In this document: piece by piece, positions 15,166-23,779 of the stretch | Position numbering within the stretch: position 1 is the stretch's first letter | Layout of the letters: each line of letters starts with the position of its first letter | From: Streptomyces albidochromogenes | GTDB lineage: Bacteria > Actinomycetota > Actinomycetes > Streptomycetales > Streptomycetaceae | NCBI RefSeq assembly: GCF_005981925.1 | Contig: NZ_VBVX01000024.1 | Coordinates: 1 to 37,643 of the forward strand | Length of the DNA: 37,643 nt | Direction: 5' to 3' | Notes under the pieces: generated by a model | Told to the model about the DNA's origin: nothing | Database searches by the model: none | Seen by the model: only the letters and a program-made list of their open reading frames with translations | Program-made: the position numbers and the translations under genes

Positions 15166-18100
15166 CCGGACTCGCAGACCGGCTGGCCGGCCTCACCCCG
15201 GCCCAGCGCGCCCTGCTCGACCGGCGGATGCGCGAGCGCAGCACCAGCGCCGTGACCAACGCGCCGATTCCGCGCAGGCAGCGGGAGAACCGCGTACCGC
15301 TCACGGTGGACCAGGAACGCATCTGGCTCATCCACCAGTTCGACCCCGAAGACCCCGTCTACAACGTGTACTTCGCCTCCCGGCTGCACGGCGAGCTGGA
15401 CACGGACGCGCTCCAGCGCGCCGTGAACGCCTTCGTGCGGCGCCACGAGGCGATGCGCACCACGTTCGAGCAGGACGGGCACGCGCCCGTCCAGGTGATC
15501 CACGCCTCCATGGAGGTGCCGCTGGACCACCAGGACCTGCGCTCCGTGCCGGCCGAGCGGCGCGAGGACGAGATGATGCGGCTCGCCACCGAGGAGCTGC
15601 GCAAGCCGTTCGACCTGGTGAAGGGCCCGCTGCTGCGCATCGCCCTGCTGCGCCTGGACGAGCGGGAGCACGTGCTGGTCGGCACGGTCGACCACCTGGT
15701 CTGGGACCGCGGCTCGATGGGCATCTTCAACGCCGAGATCGCCGAGTTCTACACGGCGTACGCCACCGGCCGCGAGCCGAAGCTGGCGCCGATCGAGGTG
15801 CACTACCCGGACTACTCCGAGTGGCAGCCGCAGTGGCTGCGCGAGGAGGTGCGGCGCAAGCACCTGCCGTACTGGAAGAAGCAGCTCGAAGGCGCCGACC
15901 TGGTGCTGGAGCTGCCCACCGACCGGCCCCGCCCGCCGCTCCAGACCGCCAACGGCGCCCGCTACCAGTTCCCGCTCACCCCGGAGCTGACCCAGGCGGT
16001 CCGCGACCTCGCCAAGCGCGAGGACGTCACCGTCAACATTGCGCTTCTCACCGCGTGGCAGCTGATCCTGCACCGGCTCACCGGGCAGCGGGACATCGTG
16101 GTCGGCACCACCTCGTCGACCCGCAGCAGGCCCGAGACCGAGCCGATGATCGGCTACTTCCTCACCATGCTGCCGCTGCGCACCACGGTCCGGCCGGCGA
16201 TGACCGTACGGGAACTGCTCCAGGCGACCCGCACCACGATGATGGGCGCCTTCGACCACCACGACATCCCCTTCGGGACGCTGCTGGACGAGCTGGACCT
16301 GGACCGCGACCCGAGCCGTACGCCGATCTACCAGACCTCGTTCATCCTCGTGGACTTCCTCCACGAGGAGGAGACCCCCATGGCCGGGCTGACCGTCGAG
16401 GAGCTGATGCTCGACAACGCCACCGCCAAGGACGACGTGATGCTGGGCTTCTTCGACGACCCGGCGCTCGCGGACGACCACTTCCACGGGGTGCTGGAGT
16501 ACAACACCGACCTGTTCGACGAGAGCACGATGGCCCGGATGGCCCGGCAGATCGTGCGCCTCCTGGAGCAGATGTGCGAGGACGCGGGGCGCGCGGTACG
16601 CGACCTGTCGCTGCTCGGCCCCGACGAGGCCCGCACCCTGCTGGTCGACTGGAACCGCACCGAGGCGGCCCGCGAGGACGGTGACTCGCTGGACGTGCTG
16701 GTACGCCGTCAGGCCGGGGCGACCCCCGACGCGGTCGCCGTCTCCTGCGGCGACGAGCGGCTGACGTACGCCGAACTGCTGGAGCGGGCCGGCCGGCTCG
16801 CCTCGCACCTCCAGCAGCGGGGCGTGGAGCCCGAGACCGTCGTCGGGGTCTGCCTGGAGCGCTCGGCCGACCTGGTGGTCGCCCTCCTCGGCGTCGTCAT
16901 GTCGGGCGGCGCCTACCTGCCGTTGGACGCGGCATACCCCGCCCGGCGCCTGGCGGACATGACCCACGACGCGGACGCGAGGTTCCTGCTGACCCGCTCC
17001 GGGCTGCTCGACAGCCTCGCGGACTGCCCGGGTGAGCGGATCTGCCTCGACACCGACGCCGAGGCCGTGGCCCTCGCCCCGGCCGTGCCGGTGACGCCCG
17101 CCGCCGGTGAGGACCGGCTCGCGTACGTCATCTACACCTCCGGGTCCACCGGCCGCCCCAAGGGCGTCGAGGTCACCCACCGCAACCTCGCCAACCTGCT
17201 GCTGGCGATGGCCGCCGAGACCGGTCTCGGCGCCGGCGACACGCTCACCGCCGTCACGCCCGTCACCTTCGACATCGCGGGCCTGGAGCTGTACGCCCCG
17301 CTGATCAGCGGGGCACGGGTGCACGTCGTGCGCAAGGAGGAGGCGGTCGACGGCCGCCGGCTGGCCGCCCTGCTCACCGAGACCGGCGCCACTGTCATGC
17401 AGGCCACCCCGGCCACCTGGCAGCTCCTGGTGGAGGCCGGCTGGAGCAACGACGGCTCGCTGCGGGTCCTGGTCGGCGGCGAGGCGCTGCCCCCGGCGCT
17501 GGCCGAGCGGCTCGTGCGCGAGCCGGGCCGCACCTGGAACGTCTACGGGCCGACCGAGACGACCATCTGGTCCACCGCGCACCGCCTGGACAGCGGGGCC
17601 GAGCAGGTCTCCATCGGCCGCCCGCTGGACAACACCCAGGTGTACGTCCTCGACGAGCGCCTGGAGCCGGTGCCGGTCGGCATGCCCGGCGACCTGTACC
17701 TCGGCGGCACGGGGGTCGCGCGCGGCTACCGCGGCCGGCCCGCGCTGACCGCGGAGCGGTTCGTACCCGACCCGTTCGGTGGCCGGCCCGGCGCGCGGCT
17801 CTACGCCACCGGCGACAAGGCGCGGCTGCGCGAGGACGGCACGCTCGTCTTCCTCGGCCGCGACGACGGCCAGGTCAAGCTGCGCGGCTTCCGCATCGAA
17901 CTGGGCGAGATCGAGGCCCGGCTGGAGGAGCACCCCGCGGTACGCCGCGCGGTCGCCCTCGTCCGCGAGGACCGGCCCGGCGACAAGCGGCTGACCGGTT
18001 ACGTCGTGGCGGCGGACGGCGCGGCGCCGGGCGCCGAGGAACTGCGCGAGCACCTGCGCCGCTTCCTGCCCGACTACATGGTCCCGTCCGCGATCGTCGC

Positions 18101-19235
18101 CCTGGACGCCTTCCCGCTGAACACCAGCGGCAAGATCGACCGCCGGGCGCTGCCCGAGCCCGTCGTCGAGCGGGACGCGGCGAGCTACGTGCCGCCGCGC
18201 GACGCGATCGAGCTGGAGGTCGCCCACATCTGGGAGGAGGTGCTCGGGGTCAGGCCGATCGGCCTGCACGACCGGTTCTTCGACCTCGGCGGCCACTCCC
18301 TGCTCGTCCTGCGGCTGATGGCCGAGATCGAGAAGCGGTTCGGGCAGCAGCTCCCGATGGCCGCGATCTTCCGGGGTGCCACCGTCGAGCGGTTCGCGCG
18401 CATGCTGCGCGACGGCTACCAGGACGAGGCGGACGTGCACCTCGTGGAGATCGGCTCCGGCACCACCGGCGCCCCCGTCTTCTTCGCCCACCCGGCCGGC
18501 AGCGAGGTCGTCTGCTACATGCCGTTCGCCGGGCTCATGGACGGCGGCGACCGGCCGCTGTACGCCCTGGCGTCCCCGCCGCCGGTCGACGGAGCCCTCC
18601 CGTACGCCGACTTCGGGGCGCGTGCCGCGGCGTACGCCGATCTGATCCGCGAAGTCCAGCCCGAGGGCCCGTACACCGTGGCCGGCTGGTGCTACGGCGG
18701 CACCAACGCCTTCGCCGTCGCCGGCGAGCTGGAGAAGACCGGCGCCGAGGTGTCCGTCGTCATGATGGACTCGCACCCGCCCGCTGAGGTCCCGGAGGGC
18801 TCCGAGCCCGACCCGGCCGAGATCGTCGAGGCCATCGCGGCGAACCTCCAGTGGGACTACGGCAACGCGCTGAAGTCCGTCGAGGAGCTGAAGGGGATGA
18901 CCCCCGACGAGCACCTCGACCACCTCCTCGCCATCGCCCGCGCCTCCGACTACCTGCCGCCGGACGCCGGACGCGAGCAGGTCCGCGACATCCTCGACCT
19001 GTGGGTCGCCAACCTGCGGCTCGTCTGGAACTTCCGCCCCCTGCCCGTCAGGGGCCGGGTCACTCTGATCCGCGCGGCCGAGGAGACGTACGACTCGACC
19101 GAGGCGTGGCGCGCGCTGACCACCGGCGGGGAACTCGACGTCCGGGTGGTCGACGGCAACCACTACACGATGATGCGCCACCCGTACATCGAGGGCGTCG
19201 CCACGATACTGAACGAGGTCGTCGCCAGTGATTGA
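15162..19235 (+). CDS. NRPS C-A(Gly)-T-TE, terminal module with Cys thioesterase
   Basis: Protein of 1357 residues. After a short docking-like start, the C domain (about 40-470) has an altered active motif: D-H-L-V-W-D-R at 177-183 instead of H-H-x-x-x-D-G; the second His is kept. The A domain (about 495-1000) is complete, and its pocket reads D-I-L-Q-L-G-V-I-W-K, one change from the classic glycine code D-I-L-Q-L-G-L-I-W-K. The carrier is intact (L-G-G-H-S-L, Ser near 1045). The TE (about 1085-1357) has G-W-C-Y-G-G: Cys1177 replaces the usual Ser, with Asp1203 and His1334 as likely partners. Cys thioesterases are known from beta-lactone and beta-lactam lines such as ObiF and SulM. The only TE in the line, so this is the release module. 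Confidence 0.93.
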   Translation: MTGLADRLAGLTPAQRALLDRRMRERSTSAVTNAPIPRRQRENRVPLTVDQERIWLIHQFDPEDPVYNVYFASRLHGELDTDALQRAVNAFVRRHEAMRTTFEQDGHAPVQVIHASMEVPLDHQDLRSVPAERREDEMMRLATEELRKPFDLVKGPLLRIALLRLDEREHVLVGTVDHLVWDRGSMGIFNAEIAEFYTAYATGREPKLAPIEVHYPDYSEWQPQWLREEVRRKHLPYWKKQLEGADLVLELPTDRPRPPLQTANGARYQFPLTPELTQAVRDLAKREDVTVNIALLTAWQLILHRLTGQRDIVVGTTSSTRSRPETEPMIGYFLTMLPLRTTVRPAMTVRELLQATRTTMMGAFDHHDIPFGTLLDELDLDRDPSRTPIYQTSFILVDFLHEEETPMAGLTVEELMLDNATAKDDVMLGFFDDPALADDHFHGVLEYNTDLFDESTMARMARQIVRLLEQMCEDAGRAVRDLSLLGPDEARTLLVDWNRTEAAREDGDSLDVLVRRQAGATPDAVAVSCGDERLTYAELLERAGRLASHLQQRGVEPETVVGVCLERSADLVVALLGVVMSGGAYLPLDAAYPARRLADMTHDADARFLLTRSGLLDSLADCPGERICLDTDAEAVALAPAVPVTPAAGEDRLAYVIYTSGSTGRPKGVEVTHRNLANLLLAMAAETGLGAGDTLTAVTPVTFDIAGLELYAPLISGARVHVVRKEEAVDGRRLAALLTETGATVMQATPATWQLLVEAGWSNDGSLRVLVGGEALPPALAERLVREPGRTWNVYGPTETTIWSTAHRLDSGAEQVSIGRPLDNTQVYVLDERLEPVPVGMPGDLYLGGTGVARGYRGRPALTAERFVPDPFGGRPGARLYATGDKARLREDGTLVFLGRDDGQVKLRGFRIELGEIEARLEEHPAVRRAVALVREDRPGDKRLTGYVVAADGAAPGAEELREHLRRFLPDYMVPSAIVALDAFPLNTSGKIDRRALPEPVVERDAASYVPPRDAIELEVAHIWEEVLGVRPIGLHDRFFDLGGHSLLVLRLMAEIEKRFGQQLPMAAIFRGATVERFARMLRDGYQDEADVHLVEIGSGTTGAPVFFAHPAGSEVVCYMPFAGLMDGGDRPLYALASPPPVDGALPYADFGARAAAYADLIREVQPEGPYTVAGWCYGGTNAFAVAGELEKTGAEVSVVMMDSHPPAEVPEGSEPDPAEIVEAIAANLQWDYGNALKSVEELKGMTPDEHLDHLLAIARASDYLPPDAGREQVRDILDLWVANLRLVWNFRPLPVRGRVTLIRAAEETYDSTEAWRALTTGGELDVRVVDGNHYTMMRHPYIEGVATILNEVVASD

Positions 19236-20478
19236 GCTGCTCAAGGACCGGACGTACATCCGCTATTGGCTGGCCGTCGTCGCGTCCTTCCTCGGTGACG
19301 CCATCACCAAGATCACGCTGATCTACGTGGTGGCCACCGAGACCTCCGACCCGGTCCTGTACGTCTCCCTCGTGGTCATCGCGCAGATGCTGCCCTCCGG
19401 CGTGCTGGGGGCCTTCGTCGGGCCGCTGGCCGACCGGTTCCCGGCGCGCGGCCTCATGGTCGGCTCCGACCTGGTGCGGGTGGCGCTGGTCCTGGCGATG
19501 ATCCCGGTGCGGGACTCGCCGCTGCTGCTGCTCGTACTGATCCTGTTCACCGGCATCGCCAAGGCGTTCTTCGAGACGGCACGGATCACCGCGATCCCGC
19601 TCATCGTGCGGGGGCACAGCATCCCCACGGCGGTCGCGCTGTTCCAGTCGACGAACCACACCCTGAACCTGGTGGGCCCCGCCCTCGGCGGTCTGCTCCT
19701 CGCGTTCGGCAGCGTCTCCGCCGTCTTCGTCATCGACGCGGCGACCTTCGTGATCTCGGCGGTGCTGCTGGGCAGCATGGCGGTACTGCGCGAGGTCCCC
19801 GTCCCCGGCCCCGACAGCGGCCGGGAGTCGTACTGGAAGTCGCTGGGCACCGGCATATCGGGTGTGCTCGCCGTACCGTCGCTGCGCTTCCTCGCGGTCA
19901 TCCTGGTACCGGTGATGCTCGTCCTCGGGCTGTTCACCACCAACCTCAACTCCCAGCTCCTCAACGTCTTCGACCTGTCCGCCTTCTACTTCGGCCTGGC
20001 CCAGGCCGCCTTCGGCGCGGGCTGTGTGATCGGCGCGCTGACCGGTCCGCCGCTGGTACGCCGGTTCTCCGACCGGGGGCTGCTCATCGGCTCGATCGTG
20101 CTGTTCGGTGTGTCGCTGCTGCTGCTCGCCCCGACCGGCCGGCTGCGCGACGCGCTGGGCGTGGGCGTCGTACTGGCCTGGTGCGTGCTGGCGGGCATCG
20201 GCTCCGGTCTCTTCCAGGTGCCGGTGGCCAACACGCTCATCAGCGACCTGCCCGAGGAACTGCGCGGGCGCGGGGTCGGGCTGCTCAACGCCCTGATGGT
20301 CAACTTCACCATCATCGGCGTGATCGTCGGCGGCCTGGCGGCGGACCTGATGGGCATCGCCGAGTCGATCATCGTGGCCGGCGGGCTGCTGCTGCCGGCG
20401 GCGGCGGTACTGGCCGCCGCGTCGGTGCGCGACAGGAACAACCGGAAGGACCGGTCCGGGGCGGGGGTGGCCTCATGA
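19228..20478 (+). CDS. MFS transporter, probable product exporter
   Basis: Integral membrane protein of 416 residues with about 12 hydrophobic segments. The pattern D-x-x-x-x-I-x-L-I-Y-V, then G-P-L-A-D-R-F-P-A-R-G after helix 2, is typical of MFS drug exporters of the NRE/EntS-like group often found inside NRPS clusters. A similar loop, V-R-R-F-S-D-R-G, follows in the second half. The GTG start overlaps the NRPS-TE gene by 8 bases and the stop overlaps the next NRPS in an ATGA, so its output is tied to that of the assembly line. Export or self-resistance for the product is the likely role. Confidence 0.9.
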   Translation: MIELLKDRTYIRYWLAVVASFLGDAITKITLIYVVATETSDPVLYVSLVVIAQMLPSGVLGAFVGPLADRFPARGLMVGSDLVRVALVLAMIPVRDSPLLLLVLILFTGIAKAFFETARITAIPLIVRGHSIPTAVALFQSTNHTLNLVGPALGGLLLAFGSVSAVFVIDAATFVISAVLLGSMAVLREVPVPGPDSGRESYWKSLGTGISGVLAVPSLRFLAVILVPVMLVLGLFTTNLNSQLLNVFDLSAFYFGLAQAAFGAGCVIGALTGPPLVRRFSDRGLLIGSIVLFGVSLLLLAPTGRLRDALGVGVVLAWCVLAGIGSGLFQVPVANTLISDLPEELRGRGVGLLNALMVNFTIIGVIVGGLAADLMGIAESIIVAGGLLLPAAAVLAAASVRDRNNRKDRSGAGVAS

Positions 20479-23400
20479 CGGCCGCCGAGCGGCTCGTGCC
20501 GCTCACCCCGGCCCAGCGGCGGCTGTGGGCGCTCGCCCAGGTCCGCCCCGACGACCCCTTCTTCAGCATCCCGTTCGCCGTCGGCATCGAGGGCCCGCTC
20601 GACGCGGCGGCCCTGGCCCGCGCCCTCGACGAGCTGGTACGCCGCCACCCCGCCCTGCGCACCACGATCGTGCGCGGCGCCGACGGCGAACCCGCGCAGC
20701 GCGTCGCGGCGCCCGGACCGGTGGAGCTGCCCGTCGTCGACGCGCGGGACGACTCGGCCGCCCTGGCCGACGCGTTCGCCCGCGAGCCCTTCACCGTGGA
20801 CGGCGGCCCGCTGCTGCGGGTGCGGCTGCTGCGGCTGGGCGACACGACGCACCGGCTGCTCGTCGGTGTGCACCACCTCGTCTTCGACGGGGCGTCGCTG
20901 GAGGTCTTCACCTCCGAACTGACCGCCCTGTACGACGCGTTCGCGCAGGGGCGGCCGTCCCCGCCGGCGGAGCCGGCCGTCGACCACGCCGCGTTCTGGG
21001 CCCGGCGCACCGAGGAGGACGAGCGGGCCGCCGCCGCGAACCTGGCGTACTGGACGCAGCGGCTGGCCGGCGCGCCCGAGGTGCTGGAACTGCCCCTCGC
21101 CCGGCCGCGCCCCGCGCGCGGCGGCCACGAGGGGGAGCGGCGTACGGCCGTGGTCCCGCACGAGGTCGTGGAACCGCTGCGGCGGCTCGCCCGGAGCAAG
21201 CGGTGCAGCCTGTTCATGGTGCTCAAGGCCGCGTGCGACGTGGTGCTCAGCCAGTACGGCGGCACCGACGTGCTCACCGGCACGGCCGTCTCCGGCCGCG
21301 ACACCACCGAGAGCTCCGGGCTCGTCGGCTACCTCACGCGGCCCGTGGTGCTGCGCGCCGACCTGTCCGGCGACCCGGAGTTCGGGGAACTGCTGCACCG
21401 GGTGCGCGGTGACCTGCTGGACGCGCTGGACCACGCGGACCTGCCCGTCGACGAGGTCATGGACCGGCTCGGAGCCGCCCGCGACCCGAGCTACCACCCG
21501 CTCTACCAGGTCATGTACACGCATCAGCCGGCCGCGCCCGTGCGGCGGGCGGCGGACGCGGTGTTCACGGTGGAGGAGCTGCGGCTGCCGACCATGAAGA
21601 CCGACCTGGCCGTCGACACGATCGAGACCGACGAGGGCCTGCTCGCCCTGGTCGACTACCGCACGGCCCTCTTCGAGGACGCGACCGCCGAGCGGCTGCT
21701 GGCCCGGCTGCGGACCGTACTGGAACGGGTGGCCGCCGACCCGGCCGCCCGGGTCTCCGCGCTGCTGCGGCCGACCGCCGCCGAGCGGCGGCTGCTGGTC
21801 GAGGAGTGGAACCCGGCGCACGACGCCGACGCCGACGGCGGTGTGCTGCACGCGATGGTGGCGGAGCAGACCGCCCGTACGCCGGACGCGGTCGCCGTGG
21901 CGGACGGGCCGCGCACCTGGACGTACCGCGAACTCGGTTACGTGGCCGACCGGTTGGCGGCGCGGCTGCTGGAGTGCGGCGTCACGCCGCAGACCCCGGT
22001 GGGCGTCTGCGCGCCGAAGTCCTTCGCGCTGGCCGCCGCCCAGCTGGGCGTGCTGCGGGCGGGCGGGGTGTGCGTGCCGCTGGACCCGGAGCTGCCGGCC
22101 TTTCTGCTGCGGCTGGCCGTGGACGACGCGGGGCTGACGACGGTGCTCGCCGACCTGGACTCCTCCTCGCTGTTCGACCACACCCGGGTGCGGGTGGTCG
22201 AGCTGGAGGCCCTGGAGGACCCGGCGGCGGCCGGGGACGCCCCCGCCGGCGCGCTGCCCGCCGTGGCGCCCGCCGACGCCGCCTGGGTGCTGCGCACTTC
22301 GGGCGCCACGGGCGACCCGCTGCCGGTGCTCGCCGAGCACCGCAACCTCGCCTCCCGGCTGCGCTGGGCCCACCGGGAGCTGCCCGCCGGGGCGCTCGAC
22401 GCGGTGGCGCAGCTCAGCCCGCCGGACTCACCGGGCGCGGTGTTCGAGCTGTTCGCACCGCTCACCTCGGGAGGCCGCGCGGTCGTACCGGACGGCGCCG
22501 CGCCGGCCACGGTGCTCGCCGCGCCGTCCGTCCTCGCGGACCTCCTCGCCGACGGCCGGGACGCCGTGCCGGCGACGGTCCTGGCCGGCGGCGAGCTGCT
22601 CGCCCCGGCCGCCCTGGGCGCGGCGTACTCCGCCGGGGCCGGTCGGGTCCACCACCTCTACACCGCCGCCGAGACGGCCGGTGTGGCCGTCGGCGGACCG
22701 GCCCGCCCCGACGGGACCGGCCGCCCGGTGCCGCTCGGGCTTCCGGCGGACTGCACGGCGTACGTCCTCGACCGGCGCGGGGACCTGGTCCCGCCGGGCG
22801 TCGTCGGTGAGCTCCACATCGGGGGCGCCGCCGTCACCCGGGGGTACCTGAACGATCCGCGCCGCACGGCCGGGCGCTTCCTGCCCGACCCGTACGGGAA
22901 GCGGCCGGGCGGGCGCCTGTTCGCCACCGGCGACCTGGCGCGGCACACGCCCGACGGGCGACTGGTGTTCGCCGGCCGGGCCTCGGAGCAAACCCGGGTG
23001 CGCGGGGTCCGCGTGGCCGGCGCCGACATCGAGGCGGCGCTGCTGACCCACCCCGGCGTCGCACGTGCCCACGTGCGGACCGGGGCGCCCGGCGGAATCG
23101 AGGCGGCGGTCGCCGCCCGGCCGGGAGCGGACCTGACCGCCGACGCGCTGCGCGCGCACCTGCGCGAGCTGCTGCCCGGCTACCTGCAACCCGCCCGGAT
23201 CGGCGTCCTGGACCGGATGCCGCTGCTGCCCGGCGGCCGGCCGGACGGCGCCGCCGTCGGCAGGGCACTGGAGCAGGCGCTCGCCGACGAGGCGCGGGCG
23301 GCGCGCGGCGCCGAGCGGCCGCCGGCGAGCGGCACCGAGCAACGGGTCGCCGCCGCCTGGCGCGAGGTGCTGGGCCGCACGGCCGGTCACGACGAGAGCT

Positions 23401-23666
23401 TCTTCGACGCGGGCGGCAACTCACTGCTGCTGATCCGGCTGCGCGACCGGCTGCGGACCGCGCTGGAGTGCGAGGTCGACGTGGTCGACCTGTTCCGGCA
23501 CTCCACCGTGCGGACCATGGCCGCCTTCCTCGGGCAGAAGTCCGGCGCCGCCTCTTCAGCGAGCACCGGCCGTCGGACCGCCGGGGCCGCCGAGGAGCGC
23601 GGCCAGGCCCGGCTGCGGGCCATGCGCGCCCGGTCCGGGGAACGCACCCCGGGGCGGCCGCGATGA
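20475..23666 (+). CDS. NRPS C-A*-T with degenerate adenylation domain
   Basis: Protein of 1063 residues. The C domain (1-430) is complete, with H-H-L-V-F-D-G at 133-139. The A-domain region (about 455-950) keeps the fold but has lost its key sites: the ATP loop T-S-G-S-T-G-x-P-K-G reads T-S-G-A-T-G-D-P-L-P, Y-G-P-T-E-T reads Y-T-A-A-E-T, and the C-terminal N-G-K-x-D-R with the catalytic Lys reads G-G-R-P-D-G. It should not adenylate. The carrier (A-G-G-N-S-L, Ser983) is intact and must be loaded from outside; the free-standing A domain at 25086 is the obvious candidate. The last 45 residues are Ala/Arg-rich and could be a docking tail. ATGA overlaps both neighbours. Confidence 0.9.
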   Translation: MTAAERLVPLTPAQRRLWALAQVRPDDPFFSIPFAVGIEGPLDAAALARALDELVRRHPALRTTIVRGADGEPAQRVAAPGPVELPVVDARDDSAALADAFAREPFTVDGGPLLRVRLLRLGDTTHRLLVGVHHLVFDGASLEVFTSELTALYDAFAQGRPSPPAEPAVDHAAFWARRTEEDERAAAANLAYWTQRLAGAPEVLELPLARPRPARGGHEGERRTAVVPHEVVEPLRRLARSKRCSLFMVLKAACDVVLSQYGGTDVLTGTAVSGRDTTESSGLVGYLTRPVVLRADLSGDPEFGELLHRVRGDLLDALDHADLPVDEVMDRLGAARDPSYHPLYQVMYTHQPAAPVRRAADAVFTVEELRLPTMKTDLAVDTIETDEGLLALVDYRTALFEDATAERLLARLRTVLERVAADPAARVSALLRPTAAERRLLVEEWNPAHDADADGGVLHAMVAEQTARTPDAVAVADGPRTWTYRELGYVADRLAARLLECGVTPQTPVGVCAPKSFALAAAQLGVLRAGGVCVPLDPELPAFLLRLAVDDAGLTTVLADLDSSSLFDHTRVRVVELEALEDPAAAGDAPAGALPAVAPADAAWVLRTSGATGDPLPVLAEHRNLASRLRWAHRELPAGALDAVAQLSPPDSPGAVFELFAPLTSGGRAVVPDGAAPATVLAAPSVLADLLADGRDAVPATVLAGGELLAPAALGAAYSAGAGRVHHLYTAAETAGVAVGGPARPDGTGRPVPLGLPADCTAYVLDRRGDLVPPGVVGELHIGGAAVTRGYLNDPRRTAGRFLPDPYGKRPGGRLFATGDLARHTPDGRLVFAGRASEQTRVRGVRVAGADIEAALLTHPGVARAHVRTGAPGGIEAAVAARPGADLTADALRAHLRELLPGYLQPARIGVLDRMPLLPGGRPDGAAVGRALEQALADEARAARGAERPPASGTEQRVAAAWREVLGRTAGHDESFFDAGGNSLLLIRLRDRLRTALECEVDVVDLFRHSTVRTMAAFLGQKSGAASSASTGRRTAGAAEERGQARLRAMRARSGERTPGRPR

Positions 23667-23779
23667 CGGCGGGCCGGGCGACGACGCGAACGACGCGGGC
23701 GACGCGGGCGACGCGAACGACGCGGGCGACTCAGGCGACGCGAACAGTACGGACAGCGCTGGAAACGGGGGCGGCATGA
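23663..23779 (+). CDS. Short Thr-Arg-Ala repeat ORF linking NRPS and DpgC genes
   Basis: An open frame of 38 codons that begins in an ATGA with the NRPS stop (23663-23666) and ends in an ATGA with the DpgC start (23776-23779). The product would be very basic and made mostly of seven tripeptides of the form T-R-A or T-R-T (one T-Q-A). I know no family like it. Its DNA is a 9-bp tandem repeat. Without it there would be a gap of about 110 bases in an otherwise fully overlapping operon, so it may matter only for translational coupling. It could instead be a chance frame left by repeat expansion. Confidence 0.4.
   Translation: MTAGRATTRTTRATRATRTTRATQATRTVRTALETGAA
23684..23746. repeat. 9-bp tandem repeat (ACGCGRRCG), seven units
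   Basis: Seven consecutive 9-base units at 23684, 23693, 23702, 23711, 23720, 23729 and 23738. Five match ACGCGAACG or ACGCGGGCG exactly; the sixth is ACTCAGGCG and the seventh ends in A. The unit length is a multiple of three, so changes in copy number would keep the reading frame of the 38-codon ORF. Confidence 0.85.

Noticed and set aside
5655..19235. Match to actinobolin/bactobolin-type pathways because of Thr plus malonate
   Set aside because: Only one PKS module and a dedicated glycine release module; those compounds need more polyketide units and contain no such glycine.
15126..19259. Minus-strand open frame of over 1300 codons
   Set aside because: Shadow of the C-A-T-TE gene; no recognisable motif.
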